NCBI RefSeq assembly: GCF_009806575.1
Contig: NZ_CP047095.1
Coordinates: forward strand, 1,034,001-1,098,000
Reading direction: 5' to 3'
DNA length: 64,000 nucleotides
Source of the DNA: Rossellomorea marisflavi
Lineage (GTDB): Bacteria; Bacillota; Bacilli; Bacillales; Bacillaceae_B
Shown here one piece after another: positions 42,927 through 50,837 of the stretch. The notes beneath the pieces were generated by a model. The model did no database searches, was not told the DNA's origin, and was given only the letters and a program-made list of their open reading frames with translations. The translations under genes were made by a program, and so were the position numbers. The number at the start of each line of letters is the position of its first letter. The first letter of the stretch is position 1.

Positions 42927-42962
42927 AAGAACCACAGGCTTATGAGGCCTGTGGTTTCTTTT
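42927..42962. terminator. Terminator between the MMPL and LysE genes
   Basis: GAACCACAGGC pairs with GCCTGTGGTTTC around a TTATGAG loop, with a T-rich plus-strand tail. It abuts the LysE stop codon on the other strand. Confidence 0.8.
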
Positions 42963-43563
42963 AAACCAAACCGGAGAGAAGATAAAGGGCCATGGCCCAG
43001 ATGAAAAGGGCAGAGCATTTGTTGAATACCGTCATCACTCTTCCAGCCGGATCAACATGCTTCATGGTAGATCCTGCGAAGATAAGTGCGAGGAACCATA
43101 GCCATGAAACACCGATACAGGCACAGGTGAATAGGAGTAGATCCATTCCGGTATATGCCAATGCGCTCGTCCCGATGACCCCGACCGTGTCAAGGATGGC
43201 GTGGGGGTTGAGGAGCGAGACGGAAAGGGCAAAGACCATCTGCTGTTTGAGCGGCATGGCACCATGAGTCGAAGCACTTGCTCCTTCGGTCTGCCAGAGG
43301 GTCCACCCCATATAGACCAAGAATAGGACTCCGCCGATGATCAATCCTGTCCGAAGCCAATCAAACGTAAAGACGATGACGGATAAGCCGGTGACTGATA
43401 ACAGAATGAGTAGGGTATCGCACAGGGAAGCAGTGACTGCTGCTGGTAGTGCCTTCGGAAGGGAGGGTTGTGCTGCCCCTTGAGAAAAGACAAACACATT
43501 TTGCACACCTAAAGGAAGGATAAGACCGAATGCCAGTAGGATACCATGTAGAAGGGCGTCCAT
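42961..43563 (-). CDS. LysE family amino-acid exporter
   Basis: 200 residues, six membrane segments. The N-terminal GILLAFGLILPLGVQNVFVF is the LysE/ArgO signature; SLLNPHAILDTVGVIG holds the conserved NPH. It exports basic or other amino acids. It is divergent from a MocR-type regulator with 100 bp in between, which suggests regulation by it. GAAAGGAGATGGTGC is the ribosome site. Confidence 0.88.
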   Translation of the reverse strand: MDALLHGILLAFGLILPLGVQNVFVFSQGAAQPSLPKALPAAVTASLCDTLLILLSVTGLSVIVFTFDWLRTGLIIGGVLFLVYMGWTLWQTEGASASTHGAMPLKQQMVFALSVSLLNPHAILDTVGVIGTSALAYTGMDLLLFTCACIGVSWLWFLALIFAGSTMKHVDPAGRVMTVFNKCSALFIWAMALYLLSGLV

Positions 43564-43619
43564 TGCACCATCTCCTTTCTTCTTTCATCATACTGTGTTA
43601 CAACTAAAAGAAAACAACC

Positions 43620-43647
43620 AATTGGATGGTTTTTCACCCATCCAATT
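43620..43647. promoter_or_regulatory. Inverted repeat in the LysE-MocR intergenic region
   Basis: AATTGGATGG (43620-43629) and CCATCCAATT (43638-43647) are perfect 10-bp inverted repeats with an 8-nt spacer. Probable MocR operator, or a hairpin in the mocR leader. It ends 16 nt before the mocR start codon. Confidence 0.5.
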
Positions 43648-43663
43648 TTCAAAGGAGAACAGG

Positions 43664-45094
43664 ATGGACTGGAAACCCAATCGTCACGCCGTGATCAGCA
43701 TTCATCGGCAGATCACCGATCGGATTAAAGCCTTGATAGAAAGAGGGGATTGGAGCACCGATATGCGAATTCCCCCTCAAAGGAAGCTTGCAGAAGAATT
43801 CGATGTGAACCGAAGTACCATCCAGACAGCCTTGGATGAGTTGAAAGCAGACGGATATCTTGAAGGGAGGGTCGGTTCCGGCATCTATGTTACCGGGAAT
43901 GCATGGAACCTTCTGATGGACCAAGCGCGTCCGAACTGGCAGCGTCACATTGAAACCGGCGTCCACAAGCCCAATTACCACACCATTCAATTGATCAATG
44001 ACTATGAGCAAAAAGACGATATCATCAGACTCGGCACAGGAGAACTGTCACCGGACCTCCTACCTGCCAGGGAACTGGAAGAATCCCTTCGTTCCATTAC
44101 CCTTGATGCACGGGCCATCGGATATTCATCGCCACAAGGCAGCATAAAGCTCCGGGAAGCCCTATCCGCCCGACTTGAGAAACGGGGTATCACGGTATCC
44201 TCTGATAATATCTTGATCGTTTCAGGAGCCCTGCAGGCCCTCCAACTCATCGCCGTCGGTTTGTTGGAGGAAGGGGCGACGGTGTTCCAGGAGGGTCCCT
44301 CCTATCTCAACTCTGTCCATCCGTTCCAATCAGCGGGCATGCGGATGCAAGCCGTGAACAGAGACGGAACGCTATCTTCCACGATCCGTAGCCTAAAGGG
44401 GCAATCCCTTTTTTATTGCGTCCCGACCCTGAATAATCCTACGGGTTACAGTTGGACAGTAGAGGAGAAAAAATCATTCTACACCCTCTGTCGTGACGCC
44501 CGGATTCCAATCATTGAAGACGACGTGTATCATGAACTTCAGTTCGGGGAAGGCAGTCCACCGTTGAAGGCCATGGATGAAGCAGGCCATGTCCTCTACC
44601 TGGGCAGTGTGTCGAAGACTTTAAGCCCCGGTCTTCGAATCGGATGGATCGTGGCCCCGACGCCTGTCATCAAGAGACTCGCTGATATCAAGATGCAGAC
44701 CGATTATGGCTCAAGTGCGTTTTCACAAGAAATCGTCGCTCACTGGATGATGTCCGGAAGGTATGATCGGCATGTGGAGAGGCTTCGTACGCGTCTGCAG
44801 GAGAGGGCGGAACGAATGGAAAAGATCTTATTGCGGCAGTATCAGGATATTGCTACGTGGAATCATCCATCTGGAGGTTTCTATATCTGGATCAGATTCC
44901 ATGCGCCCATTGTGAATAAAGCCTTGTTTCTGAAGGCGCTGCAGCGGAAAATCCTCTTGAATCCAGGATATATCTATGACCCAGGCGATGCTCATCACAT
45001 CCGCTTGTCGTTTGCGTATGCATCGCTGGATGAGATGGAAATCGGCTTACATCAATTGCGTGAAATCATAAAAGAAAGGAGGGATGCGCCATGA
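43664..45094 (+). CDS. MocR/GabR-type GntR-aminotransferase regulator
   Basis: 476 residues from ATG 43664 (AAAGGAG 6 nt upstream). N-terminal GntR winged helix (IPPQRKLAEEFDVNRSTIQT) is fused to a type I PLP-dependent aminotransferase fold; the Lys in LGSVSKTLSPGLRIGW should bind PLP, and NNPTGYSW is the substrate-side loop. Such proteins sense amino acids through PLP chemistry. The divergent LysE exporter is the likely target. Its stop overlaps the ATG of a response regulator. Confidence 0.9.
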   Translation: MDWKPNRHAVISIHRQITDRIKALIERGDWSTDMRIPPQRKLAEEFDVNRSTIQTALDELKADGYLEGRVGSGIYVTGNAWNLLMDQARPNWQRHIETGVHKPNYHTIQLINDYEQKDDIIRLGTGELSPDLLPARELEESLRSITLDARAIGYSSPQGSIKLREALSARLEKRGITVSSDNILIVSGALQALQLIAVGLLEEGATVFQEGPSYLNSVHPFQSAGMRMQAVNRDGTLSSTIRSLKGQSLFYCVPTLNNPTGYSWTVEEKKSFYTLCRDARIPIIEDDVYHELQFGEGSPPLKAMDEAGHVLYLGSVSKTLSPGLRIGWIVAPTPVIKRLADIKMQTDYGSSAFSQEIVAHWMMSGRYDRHVERLRTRLQERAERMEKILLRQYQDIATWNHPSGGFYIWIRFHAPIVNKALFLKALQRKILLNPGYIYDPGDAHHIRLSFAYASLDEMEIGLHQLREIIKERRDAP

Positions 45095-45762
45095 AGATCC
45101 TCGTCGTAGATGATGATCTCCATATCCAGCGTCTCGTGTCCATCCATCTCACCAAAGAAGGCTACCACGTGCTGAAGGCATCGGATGCCGATGAAGCCCT
45201 GCACCTGTTGGAGGAAGAAAGGGTGGATCTCGCCATCGTCGACGTGATGATGCCCGGGATGAATGGGTTCGATTTGACGAAGATCCTGACGGAGGACCTG
45301 TCCACCCCCGTCATCCTCCTGACCGCAAAAGGACAGCTTGAGGATAAGGAAAAAGGATTTCTTTCCGGGACGGAGGATTACATCGTGAAGCCCTTCGAAC
45401 CGAAGGAGCTCCTCTTCCGCGTCCAGGTGATCCTGAGGCGCTACGAGCGCAGTATGCGGGATGAAATCGTGATGGGGAACACGTCCATCAACCGCAAGAC
45501 CTTCGAGGTGGTCATCAATCAGGAAACGCTGATCCTGCCCCTGAAGGAATTCGAAATCCTCTATACCCTGATGGGACGGGCCAATAAGGTGACGTCCCGG
45601 GGGCTCTTGATCGAAGAGATCTGGGGCCTTGAGGAAGAAGGGACCGAGCTTCGACTCAACACCCATATGAACCGGATCCGGGACCGCCTGAAAAAGCACG
45701 GCGCGAGCATCGAGATCCAGACGGTCCGCGGTGTCGGCTACCGGTTGGAGGGAGCGCAATGA
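45091..45762 (+). CDS. OmpR-family response regulator, HssR-like
   Basis: 223 residues. Receiver domain with VVDDD, phospho-acceptor Asp in IVDVMMPGMNG and Lys in IVKPFEPKELLFR; C-terminal winged helix with RLNTHMNRIRDRLKK and IETVRGVGYR-type ending. The phrase DKEKGFLSGTEDYIVKPFE resembles HssR of the haem-sensing pair. It overlaps the MocR gene by 4 nt and the kinase by 4 nt, so all three are coupled. Confidence 0.88.
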   Translation: MKILVVDDDLHIQRLVSIHLTKEGYHVLKASDADEALHLLEEERVDLAIVDVMMPGMNGFDLTKILTEDLSTPVILLTAKGQLEDKEKGFLSGTEDYIVKPFEPKELLFRVQVILRRYERSMRDEIVMGNTSINRKTFEVVINQETLILPLKEFEILYTLMGRANKVTSRGLLIEEIWGLEEEGTELRLNTHMNRIRDRLKKHGASIEIQTVRGVGYRLEGAQ

Positions 45763-47138
45763 AGACCTTGTACAAGCAGTTCATCGCCGCCACTCTCCTG
45801 ATCCTGGTCGTCAGCACCGTCCTCGGCTTTTTCCTCGCCAACTTCTTCTATATGAACTATACGAAGAAGAAAACCGATCAGCAGCAGGAGGACCGGGCGC
45901 GGGAGATCGTGAAGGTCCTCGACTCCATGCACCACTCCGGGGAGAGTTTCGACCGTTATCTTGATTCGATCTCGAAGCTCGGCTATCAGATTTATGTGAC
46001 AGACGGACAAGGTGACGAGCGTTTCTACGGCCTGCCTTTTAAAAATGATGAGTTCCCGGAAGAAGCAGAACGGGTCCTGACCGATGGGGACGTCTACCAC
46101 GGCATCAGCAATTTCTCGACCATGAACTTCATGTTCGGACATTTCTCCAATGAGCTGCAGAATACGGTAGGAGTGCCGTTCGAGTACGAGGGGAAACCAT
46201 ACGGCCTCTTCATCCGGTCCGATACGAAGCTTCTGGCATCGGACTTTCATACGGTCCTTGCCGGGTTCATCGCCGTCATCGCCATACTCAACATTGTCGG
46301 CATGATGATGCTTGCCAAGCAGCTCACCCGTCCGATTTCGAAGCTGACGGAAGCGACGAGGCAGGTGTCACAGGAGAACTTCAGCTACCCCATCGATATC
46401 CACCGGAAGGACGAGATCGGGGAGCTGTCCGAGAGCTTCCACCGCATGCAGGATCAGCTTCTTCATAATGATCGGGCCAGGAAGTCGTTCATCAGCTCCG
46501 TCTCCCATGACTTCCAGTCGCCCCTCATGAACATACAGGGCTATGCGGGTCTGTTGAAGACCGCAGAAGGGGAGGAAGAACGGATTGAATATGCCGAGGT
46601 GATCGAGAGGGAGACGAAGCGGCTGTCGAATCTGACCAAGCAGCTCCTGCTCCTCACCTCCCTGGACCAGGAAGCCTACCCTCTCAAGGTCACGGATTTC
46701 CGTCTGGATGAACAGCTGAAAGCCGTCATCCGGAAGTACCGCTGGCGGATGGATGAGGAAGGGATCGAGCTCTCCTACAAACTTCCGGCCGTTGCCATCA
46801 GGGCGGACGAAGAGCTCCTGGAGAACGTATGGGAAAATCTCCTCACCAACGCCATCAAATACAACCGTGAAGACGGGACGATCGGAATCACCCTCGAGCA
46901 GGACGGGGAGACCCGGGTCATCATCAGCGACACGGGAATCGGCATCTCAGGAGACGAAGTGTCACAGGTGTTCGATAAATTTTACCGCGTCGATGATTCG
47001 CGGACAAAAGAGGGGACGGGTCTCGGCCTTTCCATCGTGCGGCAGATCATCTCCCTTCATGGAGGAGAAGTGGCCATCGAAAGCGAATTGGGTAAAGGAA
47101 CGCGCTTCATCATCACCCTGCCTTCAAAGGAGAATTAA
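45759..47138 (+). CDS. Sensor histidine kinase, HssS-like
   Basis: 459 residues. Two membrane segments (about 10-32 and 165-187) flank an extracellular domain. HAMP (TRPISKLTEATRQVSQENF) leads to a HisKA domain with SSVSHDFQSPLMNIQG (His) and a HATPase domain with NLLTNAIKYN, DTGIGI and GTGLGLSI. The extracellular domain (YHGISNFSTMNFMFGHF, TVGVPFEYEGKP) resembles HssS in layout. The usual target hrtAB is not adjacent, so the haem link is only a suggestion. Confidence 0.87.
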   Translation: MKTLYKQFIAATLLILVVSTVLGFFLANFFYMNYTKKKTDQQQEDRAREIVKVLDSMHHSGESFDRYLDSISKLGYQIYVTDGQGDERFYGLPFKNDEFPEEAERVLTDGDVYHGISNFSTMNFMFGHFSNELQNTVGVPFEYEGKPYGLFIRSDTKLLASDFHTVLAGFIAVIAILNIVGMMMLAKQLTRPISKLTEATRQVSQENFSYPIDIHRKDEIGELSESFHRMQDQLLHNDRARKSFISSVSHDFQSPLMNIQGYAGLLKTAEGEEERIEYAEVIERETKRLSNLTKQLLLLTSLDQEAYPLKVTDFRLDEQLKAVIRKYRWRMDEEGIELSYKLPAVAIRADEELLENVWENLLTNAIKYNREDGTIGITLEQDGETRVIISDTGIGISGDEVSQVFDKFYRVDDSRTKEGTGLGLSIVRQIISLHGGEVAIESELGKGTRFIITLPSKEN

Positions 47139-47139
47139 C

Positions 47140-47946
47140 ATGGTGCCATTCCGCCCCATTGTCATGACGAGCCCCGATACGGATTACCGGGAATATCGAC
47201 CACACCCCGCCCTCACATCGTTCATCGTCTGCTACTGGCAGTCGGTGCCGAAAGAGGTGGGCGATGGTCGGACGTTAACAAGCATCATCGTCCCCGACGG
47301 GTGCACGGATATCATTTACGACAGGGATTCATTGACGGGCCGGTACGAATGGTCCTACTGCGGGATGTTCGATGACTATTTCCATGCCACCAGTCCGGGA
47401 CGGGCCGGGTCTGTCACATGGGGTATCCGGTTCTACCCGGGGGCCTACCATCGCATCATCCGGGATCAGGCATCAAGCTTCACAGGAACCACGGTGCTCC
47501 TCGATGATCTGTCACCGGATCTTCTGAGGGAACTGACGGGTCTCGCCGAATGGGGCCTGAGTGTGGCATCCCTTGACTCTTTTTTTCTAAAGAAAGGTGG
47601 TACTCATTCAGCGTCCAACAGGTCCATCCAGGCGAACGCCGCAGTTTATTCGATCCTGGAGGGTAAAGGGATCCGGTCGGTTAAGGAAATTGCGGCTGAA
47701 CAGTTCCTTTCAACCAGGACCCTCTCCAGGCTTTTCTCAGACTACGTCGGGCTCACGCCGAAGAAGTTCAGCGCCGTCATCCGGTTCCAGTCCCTTGTCT
47801 CGGATTATGTGAGAAGTGGAGGAAGAAATGTCGGGGAAGCTTCCGCCTCCTTTTATGACCAGTCCCATCTTTACCATGACATCCTGAAGAAGACGGGGAA
47901 GACCCCGTCCCAGCTCAAACTGTCCGATTTTTACAATCATTCCTGA
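47140..47946 (+). CDS. AraC family transcriptional regulator
   Basis: 268 residues from ATG 47140 (AAAGGAG 7 nt upstream); the longer overlapping frame runs out of frame through the kinase. The N-terminal domain EYRPHPALTSFIVCYWQS and VPDGCTDIIYD is the DUF6597 type; the C-terminal AraC HTH is present (FLSTRTLSRLFSDYVGLTPK). It follows the two-component genes directly, so it may be co-transcribed. Ligand and targets are unknown. Confidence 0.85.
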   Translation: MVPFRPIVMTSPDTDYREYRPHPALTSFIVCYWQSVPKEVGDGRTLTSIIVPDGCTDIIYDRDSLTGRYEWSYCGMFDDYFHATSPGRAGSVTWGIRFYPGAYHRIIRDQASSFTGTTVLLDDLSPDLLRELTGLAEWGLSVASLDSFFLKKGGTHSASNRSIQANAAVYSILEGKGIRSVKEIAAEQFLSTRTLSRLFSDYVGLTPKKFSAVIRFQSLVSDYVRSGGRNVGEASASFYDQSHLYHDILKKTGKTPSQLKLSDFYNHS

Positions 47947-47979
47947 AGGGGATCCTGTACGATGGAGAGGAAAGGGGAA

Positions 47980-48417
47980 ATGAATATGATTCCACAGCGA
48001 ATATCACTCGTTACACTGGGGGCGGAGGATCTGCCGAAGCTCCGTGCCTTCTATCAATCACTGGAATGGGAGGAAGCAGACTTCAGTTCGGATACATACG
48101 GCGTCTTCAAAACGGCCGGGGTCATGCTCACCCTGTTCCCTCATGAGGAGCTGGAGAAGGATGCCGGCGTCCCACTTGCCAAACCGACGGAAGGCTACAA
48201 GCCTGTCACCCTCGCCATCAACGTGGAAGAAAAAGAAGAAGTCGACCGTATCATCGACACCGTCCGGTCGAAGGGGGGCACCATCCTCCGCGAACCGAGC
48301 GACGCCTTCTGGGGAGGGCGCACCTCCTATTTTGCCGACACGGAGAAGAATCTGTGGGAAGTGGCGTGGAATCCTTCTTCGACGTTCGATGAGCGAGGTG
48401 CGATGCTGACTTTTTAA
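47980..48417 (+). CDS. VOC family (glyoxalase-like) protein
   Basis: 145 residues; starts at 47962, 47980 or 47986 are possible, the middle one chosen for the GAGAGGAAAGGGG ribosome site. Two beta-alpha-beta-beta-beta modules of the vicinal-oxygen-chelate fold: ISLVTLGAEDLPKLRAFYQS and RTSYFADTEKNLWEVAWNP. The first metal ligand (usually His/Gln) is not obvious, so it may be a binding rather than catalytic protein. A terminator overlaps its stop codon. Confidence 0.8.
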   Translation: MNMIPQRISLVTLGAEDLPKLRAFYQSLEWEEADFSSDTYGVFKTAGVMLTLFPHEELEKDAGVPLAKPTEGYKPVTLAINVEEKEEVDRIIDTVRSKGGTILREPSDAFWGGRTSYFADTEKNLWEVAWNPSSTFDERGAMLTF

Positions 48418-48433
48418 AAGTCGGCATTTTTTT
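48403..48433 (+). terminator. Terminator overlapping the VOC stop codon
   Basis: ATGCTGACTTT pairs with AAAGTCGGCAT, followed by seven T residues. The left arm lies inside the last codons of the VOC gene. Confidence 0.8.
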
Positions 48434-48450
48434 GATGAAAGGAATGAAGG

Positions 48451-48807
48451 ATGTTGAACTGTGAATGTGGAACCGGTACACCCGCAACAATCCGGATCGA
48501 GGGCGATGTCGGTGCCGACCCCGTCTGGTGCCATTCGTGCGGAAGCAACCTCGAGTTAGAAGGGATGGGCCTCTCCGATCTTTTATCAATGGAGCTTGAT
48601 GAGTGGGGTCAAACATACGGGGAATGGATCGATTGGGACCATGATAAACTCCGGGCCGGTGGAATCGAAATGGAGGAAGCCTTCAACCAAAAGGGCAGCG
48701 GACTCGCATCCAAGGTGGAAAAAGAGCTTGTGGGAAGATTCGATGTCACCTTCATGCCCTCCACCAGTGCCCGGTTTTATGCCTCCATGGAAAGGCGGGG
48801 GTTCTGA
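48451..48807 (+). CDS. Small zinc-ribbon-like hypothetical protein
   Basis: 118 residues. The N-terminal CECGTGTPATI and VWCHSCGSNLEL supply four cysteines in CxC and CxxC pairs, likely one zinc site. The rest, including WGQTYGEWIDWDHDKL and VTFMPSTSARFYASM, is a conserved-looking acidic domain without known function. The ribosome site AAGGAATGAAGG is modest. Its stop TGA overlaps the ATG of the next gene (TGATGG). Confidence 0.7.
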   Translation: MLNCECGTGTPATIRIEGDVGADPVWCHSCGSNLELEGMGLSDLLSMELDEWGQTYGEWIDWDHDKLRAGGIEMEEAFNQKGSGLASKVEKELVGRFDVTFMPSTSARFYASMERRGF

Positions 48808-49187
48808 TGGAATTGACCCATACAAGGATTTTGGTCGACCGCTATAAAGAGTGCTCCCTATTTTACCGGGACGTGCTCGGTTTCAAGGTTGCATGGGGAG
48901 ATGAGGAATCGAACGATGCGGACTTTGAGTTCGATGGAGTGAAGCTCGGGGTTTTCGACCGCAGGCAGATGGCGGCAGCGATCGGCGATGTGTACTGGAG
49001 AGATGATTCCCGGACAGACCGCGTGGCCTTGATCTTCAAGGTGGCGGATGTTGCCCGTTCTTATGAGGAATGGAAGGAAAGAGTCGATTTCATAACGGAG
49101 CCTGTGGAACAGCAGGAGTGGGGCATCAAGGTCGCTCATTTCCGCGATCCGGACGGGACGCTGCTTGAAATCTATGAAAACCTATAA
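48807..49187 (+). CDS. VOC family (glyoxalase/bleomycin resistance-like) protein
   Basis: 126 residues, coupled to the preceding gene. VOC modules THTRILVDRYKECSLFYRDV and GIKVAHFRDPDGTLLEIYEN are typical; His5 and Glu near the end are plausible metal ligands. It would be a small-molecule lyase, dioxygenase or binding protein; substrate unknown. A bidirectional terminator follows. Confidence 0.85.
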   Translation: MELTHTRILVDRYKECSLFYRDVLGFKVAWGDEESNDADFEFDGVKLGVFDRRQMAAAIGDVYWRDDSRTDRVALIFKVADVARSYEEWKERVDFITEPVEQQEWGIKVAHFRDPDGTLLEIYENL

Positions 49188-49218
49188 AAAGGAGGGTGGC
49201 ATGCCACTCTCCTTTTTC
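49186..49218. terminator. Bidirectional terminator (VOC / TetR)
   Basis: AAAAAGGAG-GTGGC pairs with GCCAC-CTCCTTTTT around ATG. The stem carries A and T runs on both sides. Confidence 0.85.
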
Positions 49219-49805
49219 TATTCCTGTTTCCCCTTCATGATGCCATAAAAGAAAATTTTGTTGATATCCTCCGTCAGGGGAAGCGCCTTTGTATAGTTTT
49301 CCTCATTCTCCATATAGGTTCTGAGCATCTCCAGGTAAAATCGGATCGCGTCCTCTGAAAGGGAATCATCCACGTATCCCTGATCTTTTCCTTCCTGGAT
49401 CAGCTGACTGAAGTAAGGAACGACTTTTTCTTCGTAAAGGTTCTCGAATAGATTTCCTTCTGTTGAATACTGTTTCATCAGGTACTGATAAAATTCCTCA
49501 TGGATCTGTTGTGCGACCTCTTTTTTACTGAACATGATCATGCGGATCTTATCAGGAAAGGGGAGGTCACTGTGCACGAGCTCCTCGAACTGGGAAGAAG
49601 CGCTCTCGATGTAAAAGACGAACACGTCATATGTCAACTGATGCTTGCTTTCAAAGTAGTTGTAGATTGTCACTTGGGAAACGCCGGCTTCCTTGGCGAT
49701 TTCAGCGATTGATACCTTCTGGATGCCATTCTTCATGAAAAGGGTCAGGGCGGCAAGAAGGATCGCCTGTTTCTTCTGTTCGCGACGGCGTTGGAATCCA
49801 TCCAT
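49218..49805 (-). CDS. TetR family repressor of the divergent ABC exporter
   Basis: 195 residues from ATG 49805 (GGAGGTG 6 nt upstream; GTG 49814 possible). N-terminal HTH IAEIAKEAGVSQVTIYNYFE; the rest is a helical ligand domain with no clear hint of ligand. It is divergent from an ABC exporter, and two identical-type palindromes AAGTTCAWAACTT lie in between. Confidence 0.88.
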   Translation of the reverse strand: MDGFQRRREQKKQAILLAALTLFMKNGIQKVSIAEIAKEAGVSQVTIYNYFESKHQLTYDVFVFYIESASSQFEELVHSDLPFPDKIRMIMFSKKEVAQQIHEEFYQYLMKQYSTEGNLFENLYEEKVVPYFSQLIQEGKDQGYVDDSLSEDAIRFYLEMLRTYMENEENYTKALPLTEDINKIFFYGIMKGKQE

Positions 49806-49858
49806 TTCATTCACCTCCCCATTAGTGTACTTAATTTTATGAAATATAACAAATGAAT

Positions 49859-49871
49859 AAGTTCAAAACTT
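49859..49871. promoter_or_regulatory. TetR operator candidate 1
   Basis: AAGTT-CAA-AACTT, a perfect 5-bp inverted repeat. It is just upstream of the exporter -35 TTGTGG. Confidence 0.6.
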
Positions 49872-49872
49872 G

Positions 49873-49901
49873 TTGTGGAATCCATTATATTTGTATATTA
49901 T
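49873..49901 (+). promoter_or_regulatory. Promoter of the ABC exporter
   Basis: TTGTGG (49873-49878), a 17-nt spacer and TATTAT (49896-49901), 49 nt before the ATPase start. Confidence 0.55.
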
Positions 49902-49919
49902 GAAATAAAGTAGTTTAAA

Positions 49920-49932
49920 AAGTTCATAACTT
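49920..49932. promoter_or_regulatory. TetR operator candidate 2
   Basis: AAGTT-CAT-AACTT, the same palindrome as at 49859 with one base change in the centre. It lies between the exporter promoter and start codon, 61 bp from the first copy. Confidence 0.6.
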
Positions 49933-49949
49933 TCGAGGGGTGTATTAGA

Positions 49950-50837
49950 ATGGAAATCGTACACACAGAAGCGCTCAGAAAGACGTTTGGTTCGTTTCAA
50001 GCACTGAATGACGTCCAGCTCTCCATCAACCAAGGGGAAATCTACGGGTTCATCGGTCCGAATGGAGCCGGAAAATCCACAACGATCCGAATATTGCTCG
50101 GGATCCTCCGGTCAACGGGAGGGAAAGCCTCCATCTTCGGAAAGGATGTGTGGAGAGATGCGGTCGAGATTCATAAGCGCCTTTCTTATGTACCGGGTGA
50201 TGTGACGCTCTGGCCAAACCTGACCGGGGGAGAAGTCATCGACCTCTTCCTGAAGATGAAAGGTGGAGCAGATCCCGCGCGACTGAAGAAGCTTATGGAG
50301 CGTTTTGACTTCGATCCGAGGAAGAAGTGCAGGACCTATTCGAAGGGGAACCGTCAGAAGGTCGCGCTGATTGTGGCCTTCGCGTCCGATTCGGAGCTGT
50401 TCATATTCGACGAACCGACGTCGGGATTGGATCCCCTCATGGAAAGGGTGTTCCAGGAGTATGTGCTCGAAGCGAAGGAGCGGGGGCACAGCGTCCTGTT
50501 ATCAAGCCACATCTTATCGGAGGTCGAGCGATTATGCGACCGGGTCGGGATCATCCGGAAGGGGACGATGGTTGAGCAGGGAAGCCTTGATGAGCTGCGA
50601 CATCTGACGCGGACGACACTTTATGTTGAAACAAAAGAGGCCTTGGATGATCTTGGGCAGAGGAGTGGGGTCCATGACCTGAAGGTTTCCGGTGCAGGCA
50701 TGACGTTCCAGGCGGACCGGGATGAGCTTGGTTCCATCATGAAGGCCATCAGTGAAAAGGGGCTGGTGAAGATCGAGAGCTCACCGCCGACCCTCGAAGA
50801 CCTGTTCATGCGTCATTATGAAGGAGATGAAGGGTGA
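49950..50837 (+). CDS. ABC transporter ATP-binding protein (exporter)
   Basis: 295 residues. Walker A GPNGAGKST, signature YSKGNRQK (in place of LSGGQ, common in this drug-export subgroup), Walker B LFIFDEPTSGLDP and switch HILSEVE. A C-terminal 60-residue regulatory part follows. It powers the multidrug or antibiotic-type export by the following permease, with which it overlaps by 4 nt. Probably repressed by the divergent TetR protein. Confidence 0.92.
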   Translation: MEIVHTEALRKTFGSFQALNDVQLSINQGEIYGFIGPNGAGKSTTIRILLGILRSTGGKASIFGKDVWRDAVEIHKRLSYVPGDVTLWPNLTGGEVIDLFLKMKGGADPARLKKLMERFDFDPRKKCRTYSKGNRQKVALIVAFASDSELFIFDEPTSGLDPLMERVFQEYVLEAKERGHSVLLSSHILSEVERLCDRVGIIRKGTMVEQGSLDELRHLTRTTLYVETKEALDDLGQRSGVHDLKVSGAGMTFQADRDELGSIMKAISEKGLVKIESSPPTLEDLFMRHYEGDEG

